DNA from: Sphingomonas sp. AOB5
GTDB taxonomy: Bacteria; Pseudomonadota; Alphaproteobacteria; Sphingomonadales; Sphingomonadaceae
Length of the DNA stretch: 55,000 nucleotides
Assembly: GCF_029433115.1 (NCBI RefSeq)
Contig: NZ_JARNTV010000008.1
Span: 1-55,000 of the forward strand
Direction of reading: 5' to 3'
Shown here: piece after piece, positions 28,625 to 39,352 of the stretch
Layout of the letters: every line of letters starts with the position of its first letter
Position numbering within the stretch: position 1 is the first letter of the stretch
Notes under the pieces: model-generated
The model's input: the letters and a program-made list of their open reading frames with translations, nothing else
Database searches by the model: none
What the model was told of the DNA's origin: nothing
Position numbers and translations under genes: made by a program

Positions 28625-29976
28625 TATTTCGCTGCTTTCTTGGCTTGCATGATCTCGCGGAATTTCCGCGCCCAGCCCGGCTTCACTTCCTGTTTCGCGC
28701 GGGTGATCCCCAACGCGTTCGCCTCGACATCGCGGGTCACCACCGATCCAGCCGCGACGATCGCGCCGTCGCCGATCTTCACCGGCGCCACCAGCGCGCT
28801 GTTCGATCCGACGAATGCGCCGTGACCGATCTCGGTGCCGTATTTGAGGAAGCCGTCATAATTGCAGGTGATCGTGCCTGCGCCGATATTGGCGCCCGCG
28901 CCGACCTTCGCATCGCCCAGATAGGTCAGGTGGTTGGCCTTCGCGCCCGGCCCCAGCACCGCCTTCTTGGTCTCGACGAAATTGCCGACCTTCGATCCCT
29001 GCTCCAGCACCGTGCCGGGCCGCAGCCGGGCATAGGGCCCGACCTGCGCGCCGCTTAGGATCCGTGCGCCCTCGATATGGCAGAAGCCATGGATGGTGAC
29101 GCGATCCGCGACCTCGACACCGGCGCCGAAGAACACGTTCGGCTCGATCACAACATCGCGGCCGATCTTCGTGTCATAGGCGAACCACACCGTTTCCGGC
29201 GCAATCAGGCTGGCGCCATCGGCCATCGCCTGTACCCGCCGGGCGCGCTGCCACACCAGCTCGGCGCCGGCCAGTTCGGCGCGGCTATTGATGCCCATCA
29301 CCTCGGCTTCGCTGGCCTCGATCACGACCGATCGGTCGCCATCCTTCATCGCCAGCATCACCACGTCGGGCAGATAATATTCGCCCGCGGCATTGTTGTT
29401 CTCGACCCGCTCGAGCAGCGCCCACAGGTCCGCCGCGCGCGCCGCGAGCACGCCCGAATTGCACAGCTTCTCGGCCCGCTGGCGCTCGTTCGCGTCCTTG
29501 TATTCGACCATCGCCAGCACGCGCCCGTCGCCCTCGGCGATGATCCGGCCATAGGCGGCGGCGTCTTCGGGCCGGAAGCCCAGCACCGCGACGCGCGGCT
29601 TGTCCTCGGCCTCCAGCCGCTCGACCAGCCGGGTGATCGTTCCGGTCGTGAGAAACGGCACGTCCCCGAAGCAGACCACCGCCACGCCATCGAACCCGGC
29701 CAGCGCGTCCTTCGCCTGAAGCGTGGCATGCGCGGTGCCGAGCTGATCCTCCTGCACCGCGATCTTGGCGCCCAACGGCGTCACCGCCGCCTCGACCTGT
29801 TCGCGCAGCGATCCCACGACCACCACGCGCTCGGTCACGCCCGCGGCGTCGAGGCTGTCGATCAGATGGAGCAGCATCGCGCGGCCTGCGATCGGATGCA
29901 GTACCTTGTGCAGGTCTGACTTCATCCGCGTGCCCTTGCCCGCAGCGAGGATGATCGCGGCAATCGGTGCTGTCAT
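28624..29976 (-). CDS. glmU: bifunctional N-acetylglucosamine-1-P uridyltransferase/GlcN-1-P acetyltransferase
   Basis: 450 residues from ATG 29976, preceded by GGAGGG four bases away; an upstream ATG at 30012 in frame lacks such a site. The N-terminal uridyltransferase starts IAAIILAAGKGTRMKSDLHKVLHP. The C-terminal half is a left-handed beta-helix of hexapeptide repeats (VGPYARLRPG, GNFVETKKA, NHLTYLGDAKVG, NYDGFLKYGTEIG). Together they produce UDP-GlcNAc from the GlcN-1-P that GlmM makes from the GlmS product. It is coupled to glmS. Confidence 0.97.
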
Positions 29977-30174
29977 TTGCCCTCCACTGCCCTCAGCCCC
30001 TGCCACGAACATGTTGCCAATTCCATAGCGCCACCGGCTTCCGGCGCGCGGATGGCAAATTTTCCGTTCGGCATCGCCGGTTTCGGCCCGCTCTGCACCG
30101 AAACCTCACATCGCGCCCATCCGGGCTGCAAGCCGCACGGGTAGAGCAGCTAGGGTAAGCAAGGGAGATGCGAC

Positions 30175-30564
30175 ATGACCAAGGTACGCTGGAATTATCG
30201 CGCGGGCGCGGCATTGGCAGCGGTCACCGCGCTGCTGATCTGCTGGATGAACCTGGCCGTGGGCATTGCCGGGGCGGAGGACAATCCGGTCAATCTCAGT
30301 TTCTTCGGGCTGGCCGCGGTCGCCGCGGTAGGGTCCTTCGCCGCCGAGTTCCGCGCGAAGGGCATGGCGCGCACCATGTACTGCACCGCCGCGATCCAGC
30401 TAATGCTGGGCCTGATCGTCGCCACCGGCCCGGTCGCGCTGGACGAACCTGCGGGGCCGACCGGCCTGTTCGCGCTCAACGCGGTCTTCGCGCTGTCGTG
30501 GATCGTCTCCGGCGCCTTGCTCGCCCAGGCGGCGCGGTGGGACGACATGGCTATCGCCTATTGA
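30175..30564 (+). CDS. small membrane protein of unknown function
   Basis: 129 residues with four predicted membrane segments (~10-32, 42-60, 66-88, 99-120). GGGAG lies 7 bases before the ATG. No enzymatic motif is seen. The amino-acid pattern resembles the many uncharacterised four-helix inner-membrane proteins of sphingomonads. It diverges from glmU and lies 48 bases before gph on the same strand. Confidence 0.75.
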   Translation: MTKVRWNYRAGAALAAVTALLICWMNLAVGIAGAEDNPVNLSFFGLAAVAAVGSFAAEFRAKGMARTMYCTAAIQLMLGLIVATGPVALDEPAGPTGLFALNAVFALSWIVSGALLAQAARWDDMAIAY

Positions 30565-30612
30565 GCGCTTCCCCTTGCCAACGCCCCGGCCCGGCTGGCA
30601 ATCGGGCCGGCG

Positions 30613-31290
30613 ATGGCAGACTTCCCTTTCGATATCGTCGGCTTCGACCTGGACGGCACGCTGTTCGACACCAGCGCCGATCTGGCCGCGGCGACCAATC
30701 ACGCGTTGGCGCTGGCCGGGCGCCCGTTGCTCGATCTGGCGGCAGTGAAGACGATGATCGGCCGCGGCGCCAAGGCGATGCTGGAAATGAGCCTCGAAGC
30801 CTCGGGCGGCTATGACCAGCCGCTGATGGATCGCGTCTATCCCGAGCTGCTGGCCTATTACGAAGCCAATCTGTCGGGCGGTACAATCCCCTTTCCCGGC
30901 ATGCTCGACGCGCTGGACGCGCTGGATGCGCGCGGCGTGAAGATCGCGATCGTCACCAACAAGTTCGAACGCTTTGCGACGAAACTGATCGAGGAACTGG
31001 GGCTAAGCCACAGATTCGCGGCGCTGATCGGCGGCGACACGATGGGCCGCGGCAATGCCAAGCCCTCCGCCTTGCCGATCCACGAGATGATCCGGCGCTG
31101 CGGCGGCGGCACCGCGGCGTTCGTCGGCGATTCGATCTACGACACGCTGGCCGCGAAGAATGCCGGCATCCCCAGCATCGCGGTCAGCTTCGGCTTCCTG
31201 ATGCAGCCGGTCGAGGAACTGAACGCCGACGCGGTGATCGACGGGTATGACGAATTGATCCCGACGCTGGAGCGGTTGGGGGCCCGCTAA
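30613..31290 (+). CDS. gph: phosphoglycolate phosphatase (HAD superfamily)
   Basis: 225 residues. HAD motif I FDLDGTLFDT has the nucleophile Asp. A helical cap follows, then motif II IVTNK, the motif III Lys in a divergent context (NAKPS), and motif IV FVGDSIYDTLAAKNAG. The pattern GDxxxDxxAAxNAG is typical of Gph and relatives. It would clear 2-phosphoglycolate from DNA repair or oxygenase side reactions, but related HAD enzymes use other phosphates, so the substrate is tentative. Its stop codon lies at the first base of a small terminator hairpin shared with the convergent VOC gene. Confidence 0.85.
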   Translation: MADFPFDIVGFDLDGTLFDTSADLAAATNHALALAGRPLLDLAAVKTMIGRGAKAMLEMSLEASGGYDQPLMDRVYPELLAYYEANLSGGTIPFPGMLDALDALDARGVKIAIVTNKFERFATKLIEELGLSHRFAALIGGDTMGRGNAKPSALPIHEMIRRCGGGTAAFVGDSIYDTLAAKNAGIPSIAVSFGFLMQPVEELNADAVIDGYDELIPTLERLGAR

Positions 31291-31312
31291 TCCTCCCCCG
31301 CCAGGGAGGATT
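31289..31312. terminator. short palindrome between convergent genes, miniature of the large repeat
   Basis: AATCCTCCC (31289-31297) pairs with GGGAGGATT (31304-31312) around CCGCCA. The arms equal the terminal bases of the ~125-base repeats at 4467, 17654 and 39898, so it may be a deletion derivative. It lies between gph (+) and the VOC gene (-) and could stop both. Confidence 0.65.
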
Positions 31313-31320
31313 GCGACGGT

Positions 31321-31689
31321 TCAATCCGCCCGGTTCTTCAACTGATGCAGCAGGATCGCATTGCCTTCGCTGTCGCCGATCACGCGCATCCGGCACACCG
31401 GACTGTGGATCAGGTCGCTGTGGAAGGTCACGCCCTTGCCCTCTAGTTCGGTGCACAGCGCGTCGAGATCCTCGACCTCGAACGCGATCGTGCCGCCCGA
31501 ATTGGCCGAGGGCGTATCGCCGGTCACGGTGGTGATCGCGAAACAGCCGCCGCCCGGCATGTCATATTCCACCCATGGCACGCTTTCCGGCGCACTGCTC
31601 TGGGTGAAGCCCAGCACGCCTTCGTAAAAGGTGCGGGCGCGGGCCATGTCGGTGACCGGGTACATGGTGAAGGCGACCTTGCGGAACAT
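31321..31689 (-). CDS. VOC-superfamily (glyoxalase/bleomycin-resistance-like) protein
   Basis: 122 residues with the beta-alpha-beta-beta-beta VOC module: KVAFTMYPVTDMARARTFYEGVLGF at the start, then WVEYDMPGG, GGTIAFEVEDLDALCTELEGKGV and VCRMRVIGDSEGNAILLHQLK. It could bind a metal and act on a small molecule, or sequester an electrophile or antibiotic; nothing in the sequence fixes which. A LexA-type GTTC-N7-GTTC box lies 63-77 bases upstream, suggesting DNA-damage induction. It converges with gph. Confidence 0.85.
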   Translation of the reverse strand: MFRKVAFTMYPVTDMARARTFYEGVLGFTQSSAPESVPWVEYDMPGGGCFAITTVTGDTPSANSGGTIAFEVEDLDALCTELEGKGVTFHSDLIHSPVCRMRVIGDSEGNAILLHQLKNRAD

Positions 31690-31751
31690 GCGGCTATCCT
31701 CTCCTGAAGCGCCGCTAGTCTAGCAGATCGGCGGGACCGGGCCAAGGAAAT

Positions 31752-31766
31752 GTTCTCATTATGTTC
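31752..31766. promoter_or_regulatory. LexA-type SOS box
   Basis: GTTC (31752-31755), seven bases TCATTAT, GTTC (31763-31766): a perfect match to the direct-repeat LexA box of Alphaproteobacteria, with the TGTTCT context commonly seen. It sits in the only gap between the nucleotidyltransferase gene end and the VOC gene start, so the VOC gene (minus strand) is the one it could control. Confidence 0.55.
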
Positions 31767-31774
31767 CAATGGGT

Positions 31775-32797
31775 TCAACCGACCGGGCGATAGCCCTTGC
31801 GATATTTGGTCCACAGATGCCGCGCCAGCATTGCGGGCGGCATGCGGATCGCGTGGCTGCGGACATAGAAGCCAAGTCGGGTGAGCTTGCGCGTCTGCCG
31901 CCCCCAGCCATCGCGGGCGAGCAGGCGACGGGCATAAAGCGGATCGAGGCTGTCCCACACCCGCCAGCTCTCCGGGATTTCGGTGCCGTAATGATGGTTC
32001 GCCTGCCGTCCTGCCCGAGCCACAGCCGATGACAGCCCATGATGCGCGGCGCGAGCCTCCAGCCCGCTCGTCCCGAACTCCTCGATCAGGCAATGGATAT
32101 CCCACAGGTTGCGCAGCCCGCCAGCCAGATCGCCATCGGCGAACAGATGCGCCGCGGCGTGGCACAGCATGTCGTTGGGGTTGAGGATGCGCAGGTCCCC
32201 GGGCGCATTACCGGCGCCGAGCGCCACGCTGTCCGCCAGCATTCCCTCGGCATCGGGCCTGATCTTCGCGGTCAGCGGCAGGATCGTATGGTGCACGTCG
32301 ATCATCCGGTCGCGCTCGCGGTGGATCAGCGGGGGCAGCTCGTGCATCCATTGCCGGTAATAGGCGTCGTCATAGGGATCGGGCTTCACCCATTCCCAGC
32401 CCGCCGCGAGGATCGCCGCTTCGGCTTCCTCGATCCGGTCGCGCGGCACGAGAATGTCGAGATCGCCGATCTGCCGTCCCGGCGAGGGCGACAGGCCCGC
32501 CGCGGCAAAGGCTGTACCCTTCAGCAACACCACCGGGATACCCGTCGGCGCCAGCGCCCGCCGCGCCATCTCGGCTTCCCACAAGGCGACGATCCGGCCC
32601 TGTTCGTGCGACGCGCGGGCATCCGACAACACCCGCCGCGCGGCTTCCGGCATGGGCAGTCCGTCGAGCCGGTGCGCCAGCGTGCCGATCAGCTGCTCGG
32701 CGCGAGCGATGGCGAGCAGCGCGGTCCAGCCTTTGCTGTCGAGCGTCCCGGTCGACTGAGGGTCGCGCAGGGCCCGGGTGAGGATCGCACCGTTCAC
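31775..32797 (-). CDS. nucleotidyltransferase-fold family protein of the PqqD/HprK-like operon
   Basis: 340 residues. LLKGTAF (~91-97) and GDLDILVP (~112-119) give the same LKG...D-x-D signature as the protein encoded at 2012-3202, but overall similarity is modest. The later HLHxx-like region includes MIDVHHTI and CHAAAHLF. It is the third gene of a fully overlapping operon after the PqqD-like and HprK-like genes (ATGA with the kinase). In the lasso-peptide clusters of Bacillus pseudomycoides, a kinase and a protein of this family modify the peptide together; here no lasso genes are present. Substrate unknown. Confidence 0.8.
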   Translation of the reverse strand: MNGAILTRALRDPQSTGTLDSKGWTALLAIARAEQLIGTLAHRLDGLPMPEAARRVLSDARASHEQGRIVALWEAEMARRALAPTGIPVVLLKGTAFAAAGLSPSPGRQIGDLDILVPRDRIEEAEAAILAAGWEWVKPDPYDDAYYRQWMHELPPLIHRERDRMIDVHHTILPLTAKIRPDAEGMLADSVALGAGNAPGDLRILNPNDMLCHAAAHLFADGDLAGGLRNLWDIHCLIEEFGTSGLEARAAHHGLSSAVARAGRQANHHYGTEIPESWRVWDSLDPLYARRLLARDGWGRQTRKLTRLGFYVRSHAIRMPPAMLARHLWTKYRKGYRPVG

Positions 32798-33654
32798 AGT
32801 TCACCCCACAGCCGATCGACCTGCGCGATGGCGGTGTCGGTATCGGGATAGTCGATCGCGTGCGCCGGGACCTCGCGCACCAGCCGGGTCAGCGCATCGA
32901 AGCCGCGCTCGGCCAGCTGGGTATAGTTGGTCGAGGCTTGCGTGAGGCGCACGAAGGTCTCGCTCGGCATCATCATCCGGTCGGCGGCTTCGAAGCCGAA
33001 GCGCGGGAAGATCATCAGCGCGGGCTTCGCCGGCTCGCGCATCGCGGCGATGGCGCGGGCATCGGGCACCAGATGGCGCAGCGTCCCCTTGGGCGTTCCC
33101 GTCATCACTGCGCCGAAGCGCGCACCGGGCAGCGCATCCGCCACCACCGGCAGCGCCTCATTCTTCAGGCTCACCAGCCGGGGAAAGCCGTGGACCAGCC
33201 CGGTGGCCGGATCGACCAGCGCGAATTCGTCGCCCATCAGCCGCCATCCGCGCGCCATCAGCAGCGCGGCCAGCGTCGATTTGCCGGCGCCGGAAATGCC
33301 GCTCATCAGCAGCGCCCGCCCGTCGCGCTCGGCGGCGGAGGCGTGGAGCAGCAGATAGCGGCGCTGGCCCAGCGCCATCTGCAGGTTCATCCCCATCTCG
33401 GCCGCGAGCAGCCCCATCGACAGCGGCAGCGGCGCCGCATCGGGGATCACGAAATCGCCGCCGATATGCACCGATGGCCGGAACACCCGGCGCCACGGCC
33501 GCGCGGCGAACAGATGGACGTTGAAATCGGGGATGCCATCGTCGGGCTTCGGATAATCGCGATAGAGGTGCTCGATCTCGGCGATCGGCGCGCGCCAGTC
33601 GCATCCGATGCGGAACCCCACCGGCCCGATCCGCAGGCTGGTCGAATGCCTCAT
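32794..33654 (-). CDS. HprK-related serine kinase-like protein
   Basis: 286 residues. The P-loop SGISGAGKSTLA (~115-126) is followed by WRLMGDEFALVDP with the acidic residue that acts as base in HPr kinase/phosphorylase. It lacks the N-terminal domain of true HprK and has no HPr or PTS gene beside it. It matches what NCBI models call HprK-related kinase A, a kinase of unknown target that travels with a PqqD-like protein. It overlaps both neighbours by four bases (ATGA each side), so the three products are made in step. A peptide or protein Ser/Thr substrate is inferred from distant lasso-peptide kinases. Confidence 0.85.
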   Translation of the reverse strand: MRHSTSLRIGPVGFRIGCDWRAPIAEIEHLYRDYPKPDDGIPDFNVHLFAARPWRRVFRPSVHIGGDFVIPDAAPLPLSMGLLAAEMGMNLQMALGQRRYLLLHASAAERDGRALLMSGISGAGKSTLAALLMARGWRLMGDEFALVDPATGLVHGFPRLVSLKNEALPVVADALPGARFGAVMTGTPKGTLRHLVPDARAIAAMREPAKPALMIFPRFGFEAADRMMMPSETFVRLTQASTNYTQLAERGFDALTRLVREVPAHAIDYPDTDTAIAQVDRLWGEL

Positions 33655-33920
33655 GCGCGCTCCACGAGTCCCGCCGCGACCAGTTCGTCCAGCCGCACCG
33701 CCAGCGTCAGCGGATCGGCATCGGCCAGGTCATATTGTTCGGAGAGCCGCGCCAGCAGCGCGTCCACGCTCATCGCTTCGCTGCCCAACGTCTCCAGAAT
33801 CTCCGGTACCGGCGCGTCGACCACATGGGTGATGCATGAGGACCGGTGATAGATCAGCGTCAGCGCGTCGAGCGGAACGATGCGCAGCGTAGCCGGATCG
33901 GCGGCGCGGTAGACGGTCAT
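33651..33920 (-). CDS. PqqD-like protein (RiPP recognition element fold)
   Basis: 89 residues from ATG 33920, which has AAGGGG seven bases upstream; an in-frame ATG at 33980 lacks one. Pattern: LTLIYHRSSCITHVVDAPVPEILETLG...SVDALLARLSEQYD...DELVAAGLVERA, the wing-helix shape of PqqD proteins. PqqD-type domains bind leader peptides of ribosomally made, modified peptides and present them to enzymes. It is the first gene of a three-gene operon with a kinase and a nucleotidyltransferase-like protein. No precursor peptide gene was recognised in the 290 bases upstream. Confidence 0.85.
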   Translation of the reverse strand: MTVYRAADPATLRIVPLDALTLIYHRSSCITHVVDAPVPEILETLGSEAMSVDALLARLSEQYDLADADPLTLAVRLDELVAAGLVERA

Positions 33921-33971
33921 CGGCCAGCCCCTTTCGTCATCGCCGCGCCCTGACATGGAAAGCGTAAAAAT

Positions 33972-33987
33972 ATGATCCACGGATCAT
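33972..33987. promoter_or_regulatory. palindrome between the pqqD-like operon and acnA
   Basis: ATGATCC-AC-GGATCAT, a perfect 7-2-7 palindrome in the divergent gap, with a second small hairpin CCTTGGC/GCCAAGG at 34003-34022. It could be an operator for either transcription unit; no regulator gene is adjacent. The rest of the gap (33921-34210) shows no gene. Confidence 0.35.
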
Positions 33988-34210
33988 GCGGTTACGCCCT
34001 GTCCTTGGCGGTGATGCCAAGGCTTGCCCCATGCGTCCAATCAAACCGGTCACCCCTCCCCTTCCCCCCACCCCCATCTGGCGCTAAGGCGCACGCGACT
34101 CTTCGCAATCGCAGCACCGGCAGGCTGCGCCCGCATGGCTCCCCTCAGGGTTCCACGCATTCCCCGAGCGCCCCGCCGGCCGCAAACACAGGGAAAGGGA
34201 CCCGCCCACA

Positions 34211-36880
<2,670 letters not shown>

Positions 36881-36886
36881 TCGCCG

Positions 36887-37429
36887 ATGGCCTCGAAGCC
36901 GTTCGAGGCCGGGGTGCGGAAGATCTTCGCACCCCGGCTCGCCGAACTGGGCTTCGCGCGCCATGGCGTCCGTTATTTCCGGCCCTGTCCACCATGGGGT
37001 GTGCAGGGCCTTTTGCTGCAACAGGACAAGTGGAACGGCACCGGCTTCTGCCGCTTTTCCATCATCGCGGCCCGCTCGCTGATGCCCGGTAGCGATCCGG
37101 CCAGGCTGATCGCACGCGCCAAGGCCGACGAGCATTTCTTCGATACCGTCCCCGGCCTCATCCGTGGCGGCGTCTGGCTCGGCGAAGTGACCGAAGTCCG
37201 CCGGGACTTTCAGTATAATTATCCGCCCGACGATGCCGCCGGCATCGAAGCCGCATTGCGCGAGGCGCTGGCGGATATCGAACGATACGGCCTGTTCTGG
37301 CTGCGCTGGGGCTTCCGGCGCCGTGGCGTCCGCCACGACACCGCTCGCCGCGACGCCAGCGAAGCCCAGCAACAGGCCTATTTCGACGAAATGCGCGCGC
37401 GGTATCCCGAACCGTCGGAACCCGCCTGA
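36887..37429 (+). CDS. conserved hypothetical protein (DUF4304-like)
   Basis: 180 residues with no signal peptide or membrane segment. FEAGVRKIFAPRLAELGFARHG.RYFR at the N-terminus and the following QGLLLQQDKWN...FSI pattern resemble the DUF4304 group of uncharacterised proteins, which are found scattered and sometimes with toxin-immunity loci. It starts six bases after the acnA stop. Function unknown. The composition and codon use look like the neighbours. Confidence 0.7.
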   Translation: MASKPFEAGVRKIFAPRLAELGFARHGVRYFRPCPPWGVQGLLLQQDKWNGTGFCRFSIIAARSLMPGSDPARLIARAKADEHFFDTVPGLIRGGVWLGEVTEVRRDFQYNYPPDDAAGIEAALREALADIERYGLFWLRWGFRRRGVRHDTARRDASEAQQQAYFDEMRARYPEPSEPA

Positions 37430-37500
37430 GCCGCACATCCCGTTGCGGCAGTCGCACGCGGGTCCTAGGCTGGCCGCAATCGACCCGAAGGGACCGCGCC

Positions 37501-37848
37501 ATGATCCATTTCCTCCCGCTTCTCGCTCTCCTCACCGGCGCGGCCCCGCCGGCCGAGAATTGGGTGAAGGTCGCCGATGAGAATGGCGCGGTGCTCTATG
37601 TCGACACGAACAGCATCAAGACCGATGGCGATACGCGCAGCTTCCGCCTGAAGATGACGCAGCCCAATGGCGGCATCGGCCTTGCCGACACGGTTGCCGA
37701 CTGCAAGGCGCAGACGCTCGAGCCGCGCCGCACCGAGCAGCATCTGGACGGCAAGCTGGTCAATGCCCGGGACTACAAGCCCGGCGAGGCCAGCATCAAG
37801 CCGGAGGACTCGATCGGCAAGGCGCTGTTGAAGGCGGTCTGCGGCTGA
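37501..37848 (+). CDS. small secreted protein, surface-adhesin-E-like domain
   Basis: 115 residues. The N-terminal MIHFLPLLALLTGAAPPA is a short signal peptide. The mature part has NWVKVADENGAVLYVDTNSIK, then FRLKMTQPNG...DCKAQTLEPRR, the W...YVD..SI pattern of the small periplasmic domain called surface-adhesin protein E. Two Cys (in DCKAQ and at the C-terminal VCG) could form a disulfide. The function is not known for most family members. Its stop is three bases from the mtnP stop on the other strand. Confidence 0.75.
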   Translation: MIHFLPLLALLTGAAPPAENWVKVADENGAVLYVDTNSIKTDGDTRSFRLKMTQPNGGIGLADTVADCKAQTLEPRRTEQHLDGKLVNARDYKPGEASIKPEDSIGKALLKAVCG

Positions 37849-37851
37849 GCC

Positions 37852-38718
37852 TCAGCCCAACGCCCGCCCCGCCACCGCGTCCAGCTTCGCCAGCAGTTCC
37901 GGATCGCGCGCATCGGGAGCCGTGATCAACGCCATGTCGAGGCAGGTGTCGATCGGCGATGCCGGGCGTTCCTCGGGCAGGTTCCGGAGCAGGTCCATCA
38001 CCATCACGCGTGCCTTTTCCGCGTTCGCACCGAGCTGGGCGATCACCTGCGCCACGTCCACCGCTTCCTCGCCTTCGCGCCAGCAGTCATAGTCGGTGAC
38101 CATGCCGACCAGCGCATAGGGCAGTTCGGCTTCGCGGGCGAGCTTCGCCTCGGGCATGCCGGTCATGCCGATGATGTGACAGCCCCAGCTGCGATAGAGA
38201 TGGCTTTCGGCGCGGGTCGAGAATTGGGGACCCTCCATCGCCAGATAAGTGCCGCCATGATCGACCTGCGCACCCGCGCGGATCGCCGAGTCGCGGGCCA
38301 GCGCGGACAGGCGCGGACAGACCGGATCGGCCATCGAGACATGGGCGACCATGCCGGTGCCGAAGAAGCTGGACGGGCGGCCCTTGGTCCGGTCGATGAA
38401 CTGGTCGGCGATGGTGAAGCTGCCCGGCGGGCGATCCTCGACCAGGCTGCCGACCGACGACACCGCCAGCACATCGGTGACGCCCAGCCGCTTGAGCACA
38501 TCGATATTGGCGCGGGCATTCAGCTCCGAAGGGCTGATACGATGCCCGCGGCCATGGCGCGGCAGGAACACCACTTTCGCGTGGCCGACACGGCCGGTGA
38601 AGCAGGCGTCCGACGGCGCGCCCCAGGGGCTGGCGACCGACACCCATTCGCCATCCTCGATCCCGCCAACGTCATAGAGGCCCGAACCGCCGATGATTCC
38701 GATCGTCCAACCGCCCAT
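37852..38718 (-). CDS. mtnP: S-methyl-5'-thioadenosine phosphorylase
   Basis: 288 residues from ATG 38718, whose GGAGG site (5 bases upstream) overlaps an earlier ATG at 38730, favouring the inner start. Motifs of the purine nucleoside phosphorylase family: GIIGGSGLYDV, FLPRHGRGHRISPSELNARANI, GGTYLAMEGPQFSTRAES and GMTGMPEAKLARE, plus the TDYD segment. It splits methylthioadenosine to adenine and methylthioribose-1-phosphate for methionine salvage. A terminator separates it from the Tat-exported gene upstream, so it has its own promoter. Confidence 0.95.
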   Translation of the reverse strand: MGGWTIGIIGGSGLYDVGGIEDGEWVSVASPWGAPSDACFTGRVGHAKVVFLPRHGRGHRISPSELNARANIDVLKRLGVTDVLAVSSVGSLVEDRPPGSFTIADQFIDRTKGRPSSFFGTGMVAHVSMADPVCPRLSALARDSAIRAGAQVDHGGTYLAMEGPQFSTRAESHLYRSWGCHIIGMTGMPEAKLAREAELPYALVGMVTDYDCWREGEEAVDVAQVIAQLGANAEKARVMVMDLLRNLPEERPASPIDTCLDMALITAPDARDPELLAKLDAVAGRALG

Positions 38719-38735
38719 CCTGTCCTCCATGCAAG

Positions 38736-38765
38736 CAAAAGGCCCGCGCCTTTCGACGCGGGCCT
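38736..38765 (-). terminator. intrinsic terminator of the Tat-exported gene
   Basis: AGGCCCGCG pairs with CGCGGGCCT around an 8-base loop. Read on the minus strand it ends in TTTTGCTT. It lies just after the gene at 38800-39189 and before mtnP. Confidence 0.8.
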
Positions 38766-38799
38766 ATAGCTGTCTGCCGGCGAAGCGCCAGCGCTGCGA

Positions 38800-39189
38800 T
38801 CAGCTGAATGCGGCGTAAAGCGTCGGCTTGCCCGACTGGCTCTTGCCCGGCTGCATGTACAGCTCGGCATAGCCCAGTTCGGCATTGGCGACCGAGAAGG
38901 TGCCGTCCGAAGGCGCGGCGCGGTCCAGCTCGAACACGGCCGAGAACTGGCCACGTCCGAAAGCGCCCGGCTGGCGGCCGCCCTTGTGGACCGCGACCAG
39001 CTTCATCGACGCGGTACCGTCGAGCACGAACTGCTTGCCGATATGCGCCTGCCACTCGTCATGGCCCTTCAGTGCGATCGGCGTACCGGCCATCGCCGAC
39101 ACCATCGACGAGGCCCCCGGCAGCGCGGCGGCCGCAACGGCACCGGCCGCGAAAAACTGACGGCGCGACGGAGCGAAACCCTCGGACAT
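38800..39189 (-). CDS. Tat-exported protein of unknown function (DUF6916-like)
   Basis: 129 residues from ATG 39189, with AGGGAG eight bases upstream. The N-terminus SRRQFFAAGAVAAAALPGASS is a twin-arginine signal. The mature region HIGKQFVLDG...LVAVHKGGR....FSAVFELDR...GTFSV..AELG..ELYMQPG..LYAAFS fits the DUF6916 type of short beta-rich domain. It is probably folded before export and may bind a ligand or partner; no function is known. A strong terminator follows. Confidence 0.7.
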   Translation of the reverse strand: MSEGFAPSRRQFFAAGAVAAAALPGASSMVSAMAGTPIALKGHDEWQAHIGKQFVLDGTASMKLVAVHKGGRQPGAFGRGQFSAVFELDRAAPSDGTFSVANAELGYAELYMQPGKSQSGKPTLYAAFS

Positions 39190-39352
39190 GGAAATTCTCC
39201 CTCTGTTGCCGGACGAACCCCTACCGGCCTTTCCACCATGCTGAACCCTGTCGCGGCCCGCGTCAATAAACTCCATTACGTCTTTGATAAGCATTCAGCT
39301 TCCGTGCAGCCGGCGGCGGGCAACCTTCACGAATCGGGAGGTAAAATCGTCC

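Noticed and set aside
31775..33920. Lasso-peptide biosynthetic cluster
   Set aside because: No asparagine-synthase-like cyclase, leader peptidase or precursor is present in the window; only tailoring-type genes are seen.
33937..34077. 46-codon minus-strand frame just upstream of the PqqD-like gene, possible precursor peptide
   Set aside because: No ribosome site, low GC at third positions with rare codons, and it overlaps a palindrome. It does not look coding.
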